Positions 34,721 through 43,661 of a stretch of DNA of 64,000 bases are shown one piece after another. Both the position numbers and the translations under genes were made by a program. The notes beneath the pieces were generated by a model. The model was not told the DNA's origin. It saw only the letters and a program-made list of their open reading frames with translations, and searched no databases. Numbering within the stretch: the stretch's first letter is position 1; each line of letters starts with the position of its first letter. The stretch comes from Rubrobacter marinus (GTDB lineage Bacteria > Actinomycetota > Rubrobacteria > Rubrobacterales > Rubrobacteraceae): NCBI RefSeq assembly GCF_011492965.1, contig NZ_CP045121.1:2542001-2606000 (forward strand), written 5' to 3'.

Positions 34721-35944
34721 ATGCCCCGCGCGCGCTCCGCAGCCGTAGTAGCCCTTCTCGCCCTCCTCCTCGCCTCGCCCCTCGCCGCCTCCTGCGGCTC
34801 CGGAGCGGGCCAGTCCGAGCCCCGCATGGTCCCCCAGGAGGACACTGGTGGCGAGGCGAGCGTCGAGGGTACCCAGACCACGCTCGCCGAACAGGAGACG
34901 CCCCCGCCCGAGGACACGGCAACGCCCGAGGCCGAGGGCGAGTCGGCGGAAGCCGGGCCGGTGCCCGTCGAGACGAGCGTCGTCGCCACGGGCCTGGAGG
35001 CGCCGTGGGACGTCGCGTTCCTCCCCGGAGGCGAGGCGCTCGTCACCGAGCGGGACTCGGCGAGGCTGCTCCTCCTCGACCCGTCGGGGACGATCGAGGA
35101 GGTCCAGACCCTCCCGGCGGACGGCTCCGGCGAGGGCGGCCTGCTCGGCGTCGCCGTCTCCCCCGCCTACGACGAGGACGGGCTCGTCTACGCCTACTAC
35201 ACCACCGCCGAGGACAACCGGGTGGTCCGCTTCCGCCTCGGCGAGGAGCCCGAGCCGATCCTGACCGGCATCCCCGTCAACTCCTACCACAACGGCGGCC
35301 GGATAGAGTTCGGCCCCGACGGGCTGCTCTACGTCGGCACCGGCGAGGCGGGCGACATGCCGATCTCCCAGGACGTGGGCTCCCTGGGCGGCAAGATCCT
35401 CCGCATAAACCCCGACGGGGGCGTCCCCGGCGACAACCCCTTCCCCGGCAGCCCCGTCTACTCCTACGGCCACCGCAACGTTCAGGGCCTCGCCTGGGAC
35501 GAGGGCGGGCAGCTCTACGCCACCGAGTTCGGCCAGAACACCTTCGACGAGGTCAACAGGATAGAGCCGGGCGGCAACTACGGCTGGCCCGAGGTCGAGG
35601 GGACCGGCGGCGAGCCCACGTTCGTAGACCCCATCTCGACCTGGGCGACGAGCGAGGCCTCCCCGAGCGGCGCGGCCATCGTAAGGGACAGCGGCATCCC
35701 GCAGTGGGAGGGGGACTTCTTTATGGCGGCCCTCAGGGGCCAGCGCCTCTGGCGCCTCGACCTCGACGGAGCGGGCAACCTCGCGGGCCGGGAGGAGCTC
35801 CTCTCCGGCGAGGCCGGCCGGCTGCGGCACGTCGCCCAGGCCCCCGACGGCTCGGTCTGGGTCCTCACCAACAACCGCGACGGCCGCGGCACCCCCGGCC
35901 CCGACGACGACCGCATCCTCAAGCTCGCCCCCGCGCAGGGATAG
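34721..35944 (+). CDS. PQQ-dependent sugar dehydrogenase-like lipoprotein
   Basis: A lipoprotein signal ends in L-A-A-S-C-G about residue 27, followed by a long acidic, Thr/Pro/Glu-rich linker to about residue 90. The beta-propeller then shows L-E-A-P-W-D-V-A-F-L-P, E-G-G-L-L-G-V-A, Y-H-N-G-G-R-I-E-F-G-P-D-G-L-L-Y-V-G-T-G-E, Y-G-H-R-N-V-Q-G-L-A-W and E-F-G-Q-N-T-F-D-E-V-N. This is the soluble glucose/sorbosone dehydrogenase family, whose members use PQQ and Ca2+ to oxidise aldoses outside the membrane. H-N-G-G and Y-G-H-R-N-x-Q-G carry the catalytic His and PQQ contacts. Confidence 0.88.
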   Translation: MPRARSAAVVALLALLLASPLAASCGSGAGQSEPRMVPQEDTGGEASVEGTQTTLAEQETPPPEDTATPEAEGESAEAGPVPVETSVVATGLEAPWDVAFLPGGEALVTERDSARLLLLDPSGTIEEVQTLPADGSGEGGLLGVAVSPAYDEDGLVYAYYTTAEDNRVVRFRLGEEPEPILTGIPVNSYHNGGRIEFGPDGLLYVGTGEAGDMPISQDVGSLGGKILRINPDGGVPGDNPFPGSPVYSYGHRNVQGLAWDEGGQLYATEFGQNTFDEVNRIEPGGNYGWPEVEGTGGEPTFVDPISTWATSEASPSGAAIVRDSGIPQWEGDFFMAALRGQRLWRLDLDGAGNLAGREELLSGEAGRLRHVAQAPDGSVWVLTNNRDGRGTPGPDDDRILKLAPAQG

Positions 35945-36055
35945 GGCCGCACCGGGACCCCGGCGCGACGTATCCGCCGGGCTGCGGCAGAGGAGGCAGG
36001 GCGCATTGCAGGTCCGCGTACCGTCCTTCGGCCGCATGAGGTGTAAGGTAGTCCC

Positions 36056-37870
36056 ATGGGCATGAGGAGCATCGAGTCCATCGCGGGGGCCTCGCGTGAG
36101 CGGGCGGGGGACCGCGGGGCGACGCTGAGGCGGCTGCTCTCGGAGCTCGGTCCGCACGGGGGCGAGCTCGCGCTGGCGTTCGTGCTCATCGTCATCGGGG
36201 CGGGGGCGCAGGCCGGGGGGCCGTACCTGATCGGGCGGGCCATCGACCGGAACATCCTCGGCGACGACCCCTCCGGCCTCTTCCGCACGATGATCCTGCT
36301 CCTCGTGGTCTACGCTGCGGGGACGCTGGCCCAGAGCGGCCAGATCCGCCAGGTCGGGGCCGTCGGCCAGCGCATCCTGGCCTCGCTGCGCGCCCGCATC
36401 TTCGACAAGTTGCAGCACCTCCCCCTGAGCTACTTCGACCGGCGCCCGGTGGGCGACGTGATGAGCCGCACGACGAACGACGTGGACACGCTCAACCAGT
36501 TTCTCTCCCAGGGGGTCACCCAGCTTCTGGGCTCGCTCTTCAGCCTCCTCGGGATCGTGGTCGCGATGCTGTTTCTGGACCTGAGGCTCGCCCTCGTCTG
36601 CTTCACCATCATCCCGGCGATGCTGCTCACCACCTCGTTCTTCGCCCGGAGGGCGCGCCGCGCGTTCCGCCAGACCCGCGAGACGGTCGGCGACGTCACG
36701 GCGGGCTTGCAGGAGGAGATCGTGGGCGTCCGCGAGGCCCAGGCCTTCAACCGCGTGGAGGCGAACATCGCCCGCTTCCGGGAGCGCAACGCCGCGAACA
36801 GGACGGCGAACGTGCAGGCCGTCGCGGTCACGTCGGCCTTCGCCCCGGCGATAGACGTGCTCAGCACGCTCGCCATCGCGCTCGTGATCGGCTACGGCGG
36901 CTACCTCGTCTACGCGGGAGGGCTCACCGTCGGGCTCCTGGCGGCGTTCCTGATCTACGTCCAGCAGTTTTTCCGGCCGCTCCAGCTCGCCTCCCAGGTC
37001 TACACCCAGGCCCAGGCCGCCCTCGCGGGCGCCGAGCGCATCTACGAGATCCTGGACGAAGAGCCCGAGCCGGCCGACCCGCCGGGGACGCCGGAGCTCG
37101 GCCGCGTCGAGGGCCGCATAACCTTCGAGGACGTCTCCTTCGCCTACGAGCCGAAACGCCCGGTCCTCGACGGCGTCTCCTTCGACGTCGCGCCGGGACA
37201 GACCGTCGCCCTCGTCGGGGCGACGGGGGCGGGCAAGACCACGATCGCGAACCTCATCCCCCGCTTCTACGACGTGACGGGCGGCGCGGTAAGGATCTAC
37301 GGCCACGACGTGCGCGAGGTGACGCGCCGCAGCGTGAGGCGCAACGTCGCGACCGTCCTGCAGGAGCCGTTCCTGTTCTCCGGCACGATCTCGGAGAACA
37401 TAAGCTACGGCCGCGCGGGGGACGAGAAGCCTCCGACGCGCGAGGAGACCGAGCGCGCCGCCCGCGTCGCCCAGGCCGACGGCTTCATACGAGACCTCCC
37501 GGAGGGCTACGAGACCCGTCTCGGCGAGGCCGGGGGCTCCCTGAGCCAGGGGCAGCGCCAGCTTCTCTCCTTCGCCCGCGCCGTCCTCGCCGACCCGGCC
37601 ATCCTGATCCTCGACGAGGCGACGAGCAACATAGACACCCGCACGGAGGCGGTCGTTCAGGGCGCCCTCAAGGAGCTCCTCACCGGCCGCACGAGCGTCG
37701 TCATCGCCCACCGCCTTAGCACCATCCGGGACGCCGACAGGATCCTCGTCGTGGAGAACGGCCGCATCGCCGAGAGCGGCACCCACGCCGAGCTCCTCGC
37801 CGCCGGCGGCCTCTACGCGGACCTGTACCGCCGCCAGTTCCGCGAGTCCGCCCCGGTAGCGGAAGGCTAG
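36056..37870 (+). CDS. ABC exporter, fused permease-ATPase
   Basis: The 604-residue half-transporter is intact. Six helices occupy residues 40-340, with Y-F-D-R-R-P-V-G-D-V-M-S-R and the coupling segments. The ATPase has F-A-Y-E-P-K-R-P-V-L, Walker A G-A-T-G-A-G-K-T-T, L-S-Q-G-Q-R-Q-L-L-S-F-A-R and Walker B I-L-I-L-D-E-A-T-S-N-I-D. The signature S-Q-G-Q and a normal Walker B glutamate suggest the catalytically competent partner of the exporter at 30682, although four genes lie between them. Probably lipid or drug export. Confidence 0.9.
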   Translation: MGMRSIESIAGASRERAGDRGATLRRLLSELGPHGGELALAFVLIVIGAGAQAGGPYLIGRAIDRNILGDDPSGLFRTMILLLVVYAAGTLAQSGQIRQVGAVGQRILASLRARIFDKLQHLPLSYFDRRPVGDVMSRTTNDVDTLNQFLSQGVTQLLGSLFSLLGIVVAMLFLDLRLALVCFTIIPAMLLTTSFFARRARRAFRQTRETVGDVTAGLQEEIVGVREAQAFNRVEANIARFRERNAANRTANVQAVAVTSAFAPAIDVLSTLAIALVIGYGGYLVYAGGLTVGLLAAFLIYVQQFFRPLQLASQVYTQAQAALAGAERIYEILDEEPEPADPPGTPELGRVEGRITFEDVSFAYEPKRPVLDGVSFDVAPGQTVALVGATGAGKTTIANLIPRFYDVTGGAVRIYGHDVREVTRRSVRRNVATVLQEPFLFSGTISENISYGRAGDEKPPTREETERAARVAQADGFIRDLPEGYETRLGEAGGSLSQGQRQLLSFARAVLADPAILILDEATSNIDTRTEAVVQGALKELLTGRTSVVIAHRLSTIRDADRILVVENGRIAESGTHAELLAAGGLYADLYRRQFRESAPVAEG

Positions 37871-38247
37871 AGCGCCCCTCCGGCCACCGCCGCGACCGGT
37901 GCTCCGGGCCCACCCGGCACTCGGCGAGCTCGAAGGTCGCGCGGTACGGCGTGAACTCCACGTGCTCGCTCACCGCGTAGAGGGCCTGCGGCGCGCACAG
38001 GAAGAGGGCCAGCGCCTCGTCGCGCACGAGCTTTTCGATCCTGTAGGAGGTTCGGGCGAGCAGGGGCTTGCGCGTCTGGCTCCCTCCACCGGTAGCTCTT
38101 CATCGCGGCCGGCACGATGCTGCCGCCGGGGCTCGTGCGCACGAGCTCCTCCACGGTGTTGTAGGTGATGTACAGCCAGTCGAGCGGGCTCGGTTCCACG
38201 ACGCGTACCTCGCCGACCGGCTCGCCCGTCTTTCCCCCACCCCTCAA
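37867..38247 (-). pseudogene. remnant of a family-5 (peptide/nickel-type) ABC substrate-binding protein
   Basis: Two frames together give D-W-L-Y-I-T-Y-N-T-V-E-E-L, then R-D-E-A-L-A-L-F-L-C-A-P-Q-A-L-Y-A-V-S-E-H-V and T-P-Y-R-A-T-F-E-L-A-E. The second stretch is the usual C-terminus of oligopeptide-binding proteins. The N-terminal four fifths are absent and no signal peptide is present, so this is a truncated, frameshifted relic. Confidence 0.5.
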
Positions 38248-38559
38248 CAGGGCCGAAACCCTACTGAAAACGTTCGTACGCGACCCCTCCCAAGATGCCT
38301 TCCGTCGCGAGGGCCCGCGCCACGCGCCATCCGCACCGACCGTCCGCTCTGCCTCCTGTGACTACCCAGATTCTGGCGCGATCGAATACCCGCCCTCGTC
38401 GGCGCCGAAGACCGCGCGGCGAGACACCGCCTTTAAACGGAACGTTTACATAGTTCGGGGGTTTTCGACCATCGTGATACAATCGTCGAAAGGCGCTCGG
38501 CGGTGGGGTACCGGAGCGGGCGTATTCGGAGGGGTTTCATCCGAGGGAACGGGGGCGAG
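38248..38559 (+). promoter_or_regulatory. intergenic region upstream of the receiver-TrxR operon
   Basis: No gene is seen. The inverted repeat TAAACG-GAA-CGTTTA lies at 38434-38448. An extended -10 (TGATACAAT) follows at 38475-38483, about 77 nt before the GTG start. The repeat lies about 30 bases upstream of the -10 and is a good operator candidate for the operon. Confidence 0.45.
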
Positions 38560-40221
38560 GTGGCGAAGCCTATCATTCTTACGGTCGACGACGACCCGGA
38601 GGTTCTGCGTGCGGTCGAGCGGGATCTGAGGCGCCGCTACGCCCGGGAGTACCGCGTGTTGCGGGCGGACTCGGGGGCCTCGGCGCTCGAGGCTTTGGGG
38701 AAGCTGAAGCTGCGGGGGGATGCCGTGGCGCTCTTTCTGGTGGACCAGAGGATGCCGCGGATGACGGGGGTGGAGTTTCTCGAAGAAGCCAGGGGGATCT
38801 TCCCGGAGGCGAAGAAGGTGTTGCTCACCGCCTACGCCGACACCGAGGCGGCGATCCGCGCGATCAACGACGTGGGGCTCGACCACTACCTGCAGAAGCC
38901 GTGGGACCCGCCGGAGGAGAATCTCTACCCCGTCCTCGACGACCAGCTCGAGGAGTGGCTCTCGGGGTTCAGGCCGCCCTTCGAGGGGATCCGGCTCGTC
39001 GGCAACCGCTGGTCGCAGGACTCGCACCGCTTGAAGGATTTTTTGGCCCGTAATATGGTCCCCTACCGCTGGCTCGACGTCGAGGGCTCCGAGGAGGGGC
39101 GTCGGATCGTCGCGCAGGCCGACCACGGGGCGCCGAAGCTCCCGCTCGTCGTGCTGCCCGACGGCGCGTACCTGGAGGATCCGCCCAACGTCGAGGTGGC
39201 CGAGAAGATCGGGCTAAAGACGAGGGCCCAGCGGCCTTTCTACGATTTGATCATCGTCGGTGGCGGCCCTTCGGGGCTGGCGGCGGCGGTCTACGGCGCC
39301 TCCGAAGGGTTGAAGACCGTCCTTATAGAGCGCGAAGCGCCCGGCGGGCAGGCGGGGACGTCCTCGAAGATAGAGAACTACCTCGGCTTCCACACCGGGG
39401 TCTCGGGGGGCGAGCTCAGCCGGCGGGCCGTCGCCCAGGCCAGGCGCTTCGGCGTGGAGATCCTGGCGCCCCAGGAGGTCAAGGGCGTCCGGGTCGAGGA
39501 CCGCTACCGGATCGTCACCCTCTCCGACGGCTCCGAGGTCTCCTGCGACGTCCTCCTCATCGCCACCGGCGTCGCCTACAGGAAGCTGGACGCCCCGGGG
39601 ATAGACGAGCTGACCGGGCGCGGCGTCTACTACGGCGCCGCCATCACCGAGGCGCTCTCCTGCCGCGACAGCGACGTGTACATCGTCGGCGGGGCGAACT
39701 CGGCCGGGCAGGCCGCCATGTACCTCTCGCAGTTCGCCCGCGAGGTCACCCTCCTCGTGCGCGGCGACTCGCTGGAGAAGGGCATGTCCCAGTACCTTAT
39801 CGACGAGATGGGCCGCAGGGAGAACATAAAGGTCCGCCTGAGGAGCAGCGTCGCCCGCGTGAGCGGCGACGAGAGCCTAGAGACCGTGACCATAAAGGAC
39901 GCCGCCTCGGGCGGGGAGGAGACCGTGCCGGCCGCGGGGCTCTTCGTGTTTATCGGGGCGCTCCCGGGGACGGACTGGCTCGACGGGGTGGTCAGGCGCG
40001 ACGAGCGCGGGTTTATCCTCGCGGGCCCGGACCTCTCGGAGGACGGCGCACGTCCCAGAGGGTGGAGCCTCGACCGCGACCCGTACCTCCTGGAGACGAG
40101 CGTCCCGGGGATCTTCGTGGCCGGGGACGTACGGCACGGGTCGGTCAAGCGGGTCGCCAGCGGGGTCGGCGAGGGCTCCATCGCGGTCCAGTTTATCCAC
40201 CAGTACCTCAGCAAGGTGTAG
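38560..40221 (+). CDS. response-regulator receiver fused to thioredoxin-reductase-like flavoprotein
   Basis: Residues 1-125 form a receiver domain with T-V-D-D-D-P-E-V-L, the phospho-acceptor Asp in F-L-V-D-Q-R-M-P, T-A-Y-A-D and the lysine of Q-K-P-W-D-P. Residues 140-220 resemble a thioredoxin/glutaredoxin-like module. From about 225 a two-Rossmann flavoprotein follows: I-V-G-G-G-P-S-G-L-A-A-A-V-Y, G-G-Q-A-G-T-S-S-K-I-E-N-Y-L-G-F, I-V-G-G-A-N-S-A-G-Q-A and a final V-A-G-D-V-R-H-G-S-V-K-R. The redox C-x-x-C of classical thioredoxin reductase is not seen. It starts with GTG and its stop is 2 nt before the first kinase. Confidence 0.88.
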   Translation: MAKPIILTVDDDPEVLRAVERDLRRRYAREYRVLRADSGASALEALGKLKLRGDAVALFLVDQRMPRMTGVEFLEEARGIFPEAKKVLLTAYADTEAAIRAINDVGLDHYLQKPWDPPEENLYPVLDDQLEEWLSGFRPPFEGIRLVGNRWSQDSHRLKDFLARNMVPYRWLDVEGSEEGRRIVAQADHGAPKLPLVVLPDGAYLEDPPNVEVAEKIGLKTRAQRPFYDLIIVGGGPSGLAAAVYGASEGLKTVLIEREAPGGQAGTSSKIENYLGFHTGVSGGELSRRAVAQARRFGVEILAPQEVKGVRVEDRYRIVTLSDGSEVSCDVLLIATGVAYRKLDAPGIDELTGRGVYYGAAITEALSCRDSDVYIVGGANSAGQAAMYLSQFAREVTLLVRGDSLEKGMSQYLIDEMGRRENIKVRLRSSVARVSGDESLETVTIKDAASGGEETVPAAGLFVFIGALPGTDWLDGVVRRDERGFILAGPDLSEDGARPRGWSLDRDPYLLETSVPGIFVAGDVRHGSVKRVASGVGEGSIAVQFIHQYLSKV

Positions 40222-40223
40222 CG

Positions 40224-41663
40224 GTGCGGGCCCCTACGGCTTCCGCCTCCCTGGGCCGGGCGCCGCTCTTCGCGCACCTGCCGTCCGAGAAGCTCGACTG
40301 GATCACCGCCCGGGGCGAGGAGGTCCGCCTCGCCTCGGGCGCCGTGATCGCCCGCCAGGGCGACCCGCCCGACGGCTTCTACGTCGTGCTCGAGGGCGAG
40401 ACGGCGTGGACGCGCAACGTCGGGGGCCGGGAGGCGTTCGTCGTCACCCTCGGGGAGGGCTCGGTCTTCGCCGAGCTTATCCTCCTCCTGGACGCCCCCT
40501 ACCCCACCACCGGCAGGGCCACGACGGACGTCAACCTCCTGAAGCTCGCGCCCGACGCGTTCTGGGAGATGCTCGCCTTCTGCCCGGAGGTCACCCGCGG
40601 CATCTTCAAGACCGCGGCCGAGCGCTCCCGGCTTCACGAGTCCGTGACCCAGGGGCAGGCGAAGCTCGCCGCCCTGGGGCGGCTCTCCGCGGGCCTCGCC
40701 CACGAGCTCAACAACCCCGCCTCCGCCGCCCGACGCGCCGCCGGGGAACTGCGCGGCTCCGTCGCCGAGCTCCACGCCCGCGCCCTCGCGCTGAACGGCC
40801 GGTACCTGACCGAAGAAGCGCTCCGGGACCTCTCCGGGTGCGCCCGGGAGGCTCAAGAGAGGGCGGCCTCCGCGCCCGCCCTCGACCCGCTGGAGAGGGG
40901 CGACCTGGAGGACGAGCTTCTCCTGTGGCTCGAAGACCGCGGCGTCGAGGAAGGCTGGGAGCTCGCCCCCACCTTCGCGGGCGCCGGGCTCGGCGTCGGC
41001 TGGCTGGAAGGCGTCTCCTCTGCCGTCGACGAACCCTCCCTGGCGGACGCGCTCTCGTGGCTCGGCTCGGTCCTCACGGTCACGGAGCTCGTCGGAGAGG
41101 TTGAGGGGAGCACGGGCCGCATCTCCGAGCTCGTCGGGGCGGTAAAGGCGTACACCCACATGGATCGGGCCGCCCGGGAGGAGGTGGACGTCCGCGAGGG
41201 GATCGAGAGCACCCTGAAGATGCTCGCCCACAAGCTCAAGGGCCTGAAGGTGACGCGGGACTACGGCGAGGACGTGCCGACGGTCTCCGGAAACCCCGGC
41301 GAGCTGAACCAGGTGTGGACGAACCTCCTGGACAACGCCGCCGATGCGGCCGGGACGGCTGCCGGAGGCGACCGGGGCGCCGTCTCGGTTCGTACCCGGC
41401 GTAGCGGGGACGCCGTCCTCGTCGAGGTGTCGGACGACGGGCCCGGGGTACCGGAGGAGGCCCGGGGCCGCGTCTTCGAGCCGTTCTTCACCACCAAGCC
41501 CGTCGGCGAGGGGACGGGCCTCGGCCTGGACATAAGCCAGCGGATCGTCGTCGAGAGCTACGGCGGCGAGCTGTGGTTCGAGTCCGAGCCCGGGGAGACG
41601 CGCTTCACCGTCCGCCTCCCGGCCCGGGGGCCGAAGAGCGACGGTGGCGGAGGCGCGCCATGA
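40224..41663 (+). CDS. cyclic-nucleotide-domain sensor histidine kinase (copy 1)
   Basis: Residues 1-130 form a cNMP/CRP-like sensing domain (P-L-F-A-H-L-P-S-E-K-L, V-V-L-E-G-E, L-G-E-G-S-V-F-A-E-L). A kinase core follows with the H-box L-A-H-E-L-N-N-P-A-S-A-A (His about residue 163) and a long linker. The HATPase domain has the N-box Q-V-W-T-N-L-L-D-N-A, the G1 box V-S-D-D-G-P-G-V, F-E-P-F-F-T-T-K and G-T-G-L-G-L-D. There is no membrane segment, so it senses an internal ligand. It sits 2 nt after the receiver-TrxR gene, its likely phosphotransfer partner, and its TGA overlaps the ATG of copy 2. Confidence 0.88.
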   Translation: MRAPTASASLGRAPLFAHLPSEKLDWITARGEEVRLASGAVIARQGDPPDGFYVVLEGETAWTRNVGGREAFVVTLGEGSVFAELILLLDAPYPTTGRATTDVNLLKLAPDAFWEMLAFCPEVTRGIFKTAAERSRLHESVTQGQAKLAALGRLSAGLAHELNNPASAARRAAGELRGSVAELHARALALNGRYLTEEALRDLSGCAREAQERAASAPALDPLERGDLEDELLLWLEDRGVEEGWELAPTFAGAGLGVGWLEGVSSAVDEPSLADALSWLGSVLTVTELVGEVEGSTGRISELVGAVKAYTHMDRAAREEVDVREGIESTLKMLAHKLKGLKVTRDYGEDVPTVSGNPGELNQVWTNLLDNAADAAGTAAGGDRGAVSVRTRRSGDAVLVEVSDDGPGVPEEARGRVFEPFFTTKPVGEGTGLGLDISQRIVVESYGGELWFESEPGETRFTVRLPARGPKSDGGGGAP

Positions 41664-43066
41664 TCCACGACCCGCAGGACACGAGCGTCTTCCCGAAGCT
41701 GGCGGACGAGGAGGTGGCCTGGCTCTCCGCCCACGGCGACGAGCTGAAGCTGGAGGCCGGGGAGTACCTGTTTCTGGAGAACGAGTCCGTGGACAGCTTC
41801 TTCGTCCTGCTGGAGGGCGAGCTCCGCGTCCTGAGGCCCGTGGAGGGCGGCGACGAGGAGGTCGCCACGCACCTCCCCGGCGAGTTCACCGGCCAGCTCG
41901 CGGTCCTCGCGGGGAACGTGCCGCGCTTCCGCGTCCGGGCCGTCGCCCCGAGCCGCCTCCTCGAGATAACCTCCGGCGCCTTCCGCAGGGTCTCGGCCGA
42001 GAGGCCCGCGGTAGCGGACGTCTTCATCTCGGCCCTCTCCCGGCGCGTGCGCGAGAACCAGGACTGGGCGCGCCAGAACGAGAAGCTCGCCGCCCTCGGC
42101 AAGCTCTCCGCCGGCCTCGCCCACGAGCTCAACAACCCCGCCTCCGCCGCCCGCCGCGCCGCGGCCTCGCTGCGAACCGTAATCCTCGACGCCCAGGAGA
42201 CCGCCCTCCGGCACGACGGCCGGTTCACGGACGGGGAGAAGGAGCGGATCCTCGCCCTCCGGCGCGAGGTTGCCGGGGCCGGCGTGGACGCGGTCCCGCT
42301 CGACGGGCTGGAGAGGTCGGACCTGGAGGACGAGCTCTCCGAGAAGCTGGAGGAGCGCGGCGTGGAGGAGGCGTGGGAGCTCGGGCCCACGCTCGCGGGC
42401 GCGGGGCTGGACGCAGAGCGCATCGAGGCGTTCGCCGACGGCATGGAGGGCGAGAAGCTCGCGGGCGCTCTCGCGTGGCTCGCGACGACCCTGGACCTTC
42501 TGGGGCTCGCCGGGGAGGTCGAGGGGAGCACGGGGCGCATCTCCGAGCTCGTGCGCGCCATGAAGGAGTACACCTACATGGACCGGGCGCCCATGCAGGA
42601 GGTCGACGTCCACGAGGGGATCGAGAGCACCCTCGTCATCCTCGGGCACAAGCTCAAGGGGAACGTGGAGGTGGAGCGCGAGTACGATCGGGGACTCCCC
42701 CGCGTGAGCGCCCGCGGCGGCGAGCTCAACCAGGTCTGGACCAACCTCATAGACAACGCCCTCGACGCCATGTCCGGCGGCGAGGGCATGGGCCACCTGA
42801 AGATAAAGACCTCCCGGGACGGCGGCTGCGTGAAGGTCGAGATCACCGACGACGGACCCGGCATAGCCCGGGGGCTCAAGGGCCGCATCTTCGAGCCGTT
42901 CTTCACCACGAAGCCAATCGGCGAGGGGACGGGGCTTGGGCTGGACATCGCGCGCAGGATCGTGACGCGTCGCCACGGGGGGGACATGAGGGTAGACTCG
43001 AAACCGGGCGAGACGCGGTTCAGCGTCCGGCTGCCCGTAGGGGCGGGAGAAAAAGACGGAGGATAA
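41660..43066 (+). CDS. cyclic-nucleotide-domain sensor histidine kinase (copy 2)
   Basis: This 468-residue paralogue of the preceding gene has the same order. A cNMP-binding-like domain (L-L-E-G-E-L-R-V, L-P-G-E-F-T-G-Q) comes first, then the H-box L-A-H-E-L-N-N-P-A-S-A-A and an acidic dimerisation region with R-S-D-L-E-D-E-L. The HATPase has Q-V-W-T-N-L-I-D-N-A-L-D-A, T-D-D-G-P-G-I, F-E-P-F-F-T-T-K and G-T-G-L-G-L-D. The starts ATGA and the following TTG show close translational coupling. A tandem duplication with diverged sensor domains is the simplest explanation. Confidence 0.88.
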   Translation: MIHDPQDTSVFPKLADEEVAWLSAHGDELKLEAGEYLFLENESVDSFFVLLEGELRVLRPVEGGDEEVATHLPGEFTGQLAVLAGNVPRFRVRAVAPSRLLEITSGAFRRVSAERPAVADVFISALSRRVRENQDWARQNEKLAALGKLSAGLAHELNNPASAARRAAASLRTVILDAQETALRHDGRFTDGEKERILALRREVAGAGVDAVPLDGLERSDLEDELSEKLEERGVEEAWELGPTLAGAGLDAERIEAFADGMEGEKLAGALAWLATTLDLLGLAGEVEGSTGRISELVRAMKEYTYMDRAPMQEVDVHEGIESTLVILGHKLKGNVEVEREYDRGLPRVSARGGELNQVWTNLIDNALDAMSGGEGMGHLKIKTSRDGGCVKVEITDDGPGIARGLKGRIFEPFFTTKPIGEGTGLGLDIARRIVTRRHGGDMRVDSKPGETRFSVRLPVGAGEKDGG

Positions 43067-43070
43067 AGGC

Positions 43071-43661
43071 TTGTACACCGAAACGCAGCTTTTCAAGGAG
43101 ATCTGCTCGGAGAAGCGGCGCGTGGACACGCGCGTCCTGGAGCAGGTCATAACGCTCGCCGTGGAGATAGCGCGGGAGGGACGGGAGGGACGCAAGATCG
43201 GGACGCTCTTCGTCGTCGGCGACTCCGAGGCGGTGCTCCGGAGTTCACGGCCGATGATCCTGGACCCCCTCCAGGGGCACGCCGACGAGAAGAAGCACAT
43301 AGAAGACCCGAACGTGCGCGAGACCCTCAAGGAGCTCGCCCAGCTCGACGGGGCGTTCGTCGTCTCGGACGAGGGCGTCGTCCTCTCGGCCGCCCGCTAC
43401 CTCGACACCGTCTCCGACAGCCTGGAGCTGCCCCTCGGGCTCGGGAGCCGACACATGGCCGCCGCCTCCGTCAGCCACAGGACGGGGGCCGTCTCCGTCG
43501 CCGTCTCCGAGAGCTCGATGGTCAGGATGTTCGACGACGGGAAGCTGATCTCGGAGATCACGCCGGAGCTCTGGATGTTCGACCGCTACAGCTCCCAGAT
43601 CCGCAACCGCCCCGTGGCCCAGACGGAGGAGGGCGTGACGATCGTGGGCCCGGCCGAATGA
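43071..43661 (+). CDS. DisA_N (diadenylate cyclase) domain protein
   Basis: The 196-residue protein has the DAC core. L-D-G-A-F-V-V-S-D-E-G-V-V-L-S-A-A-R-Y-L holds the D-G-A motif at about residues 93-95, and G-L-G-S-R-H-M-A-A-A-S-V-S at about 125-133 corresponds to the R-H-R motif, here R-H-M. V-A-V-S-E-S-S completes the fold. Such domains make cyclic di-AMP from two ATP. The R to M change in R-H-R may affect activity. No DHH or membrane part is attached. TTG start behind GGAGGATAAAGGC, four nt after kinase 2, so it belongs to the same operon. Confidence 0.82.
   Translation: MYTETQLFKEICSEKRRVDTRVLEQVITLAVEIAREGREGRKIGTLFVVGDSEAVLRSSRPMILDPLQGHADEKKHIEDPNVRETLKELAQLDGAFVVSDEGVVLSAARYLDTVSDSLELPLGLGSRHMAAASVSHRTGAVSVAVSESSMVRMFDDGKLISEITPELWMFDRYSSQIRNRPVAQTEEGVTIVGPAE

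Noticed and set aside
32464-35046. 860-codon minus-strand frame over the alcohol and sugar dehydrogenases
   Set aside because: Only its last 325 codons (the CDF transporter, starting at 33441) have family motifs. The remainder is antisense to well-supported genes.
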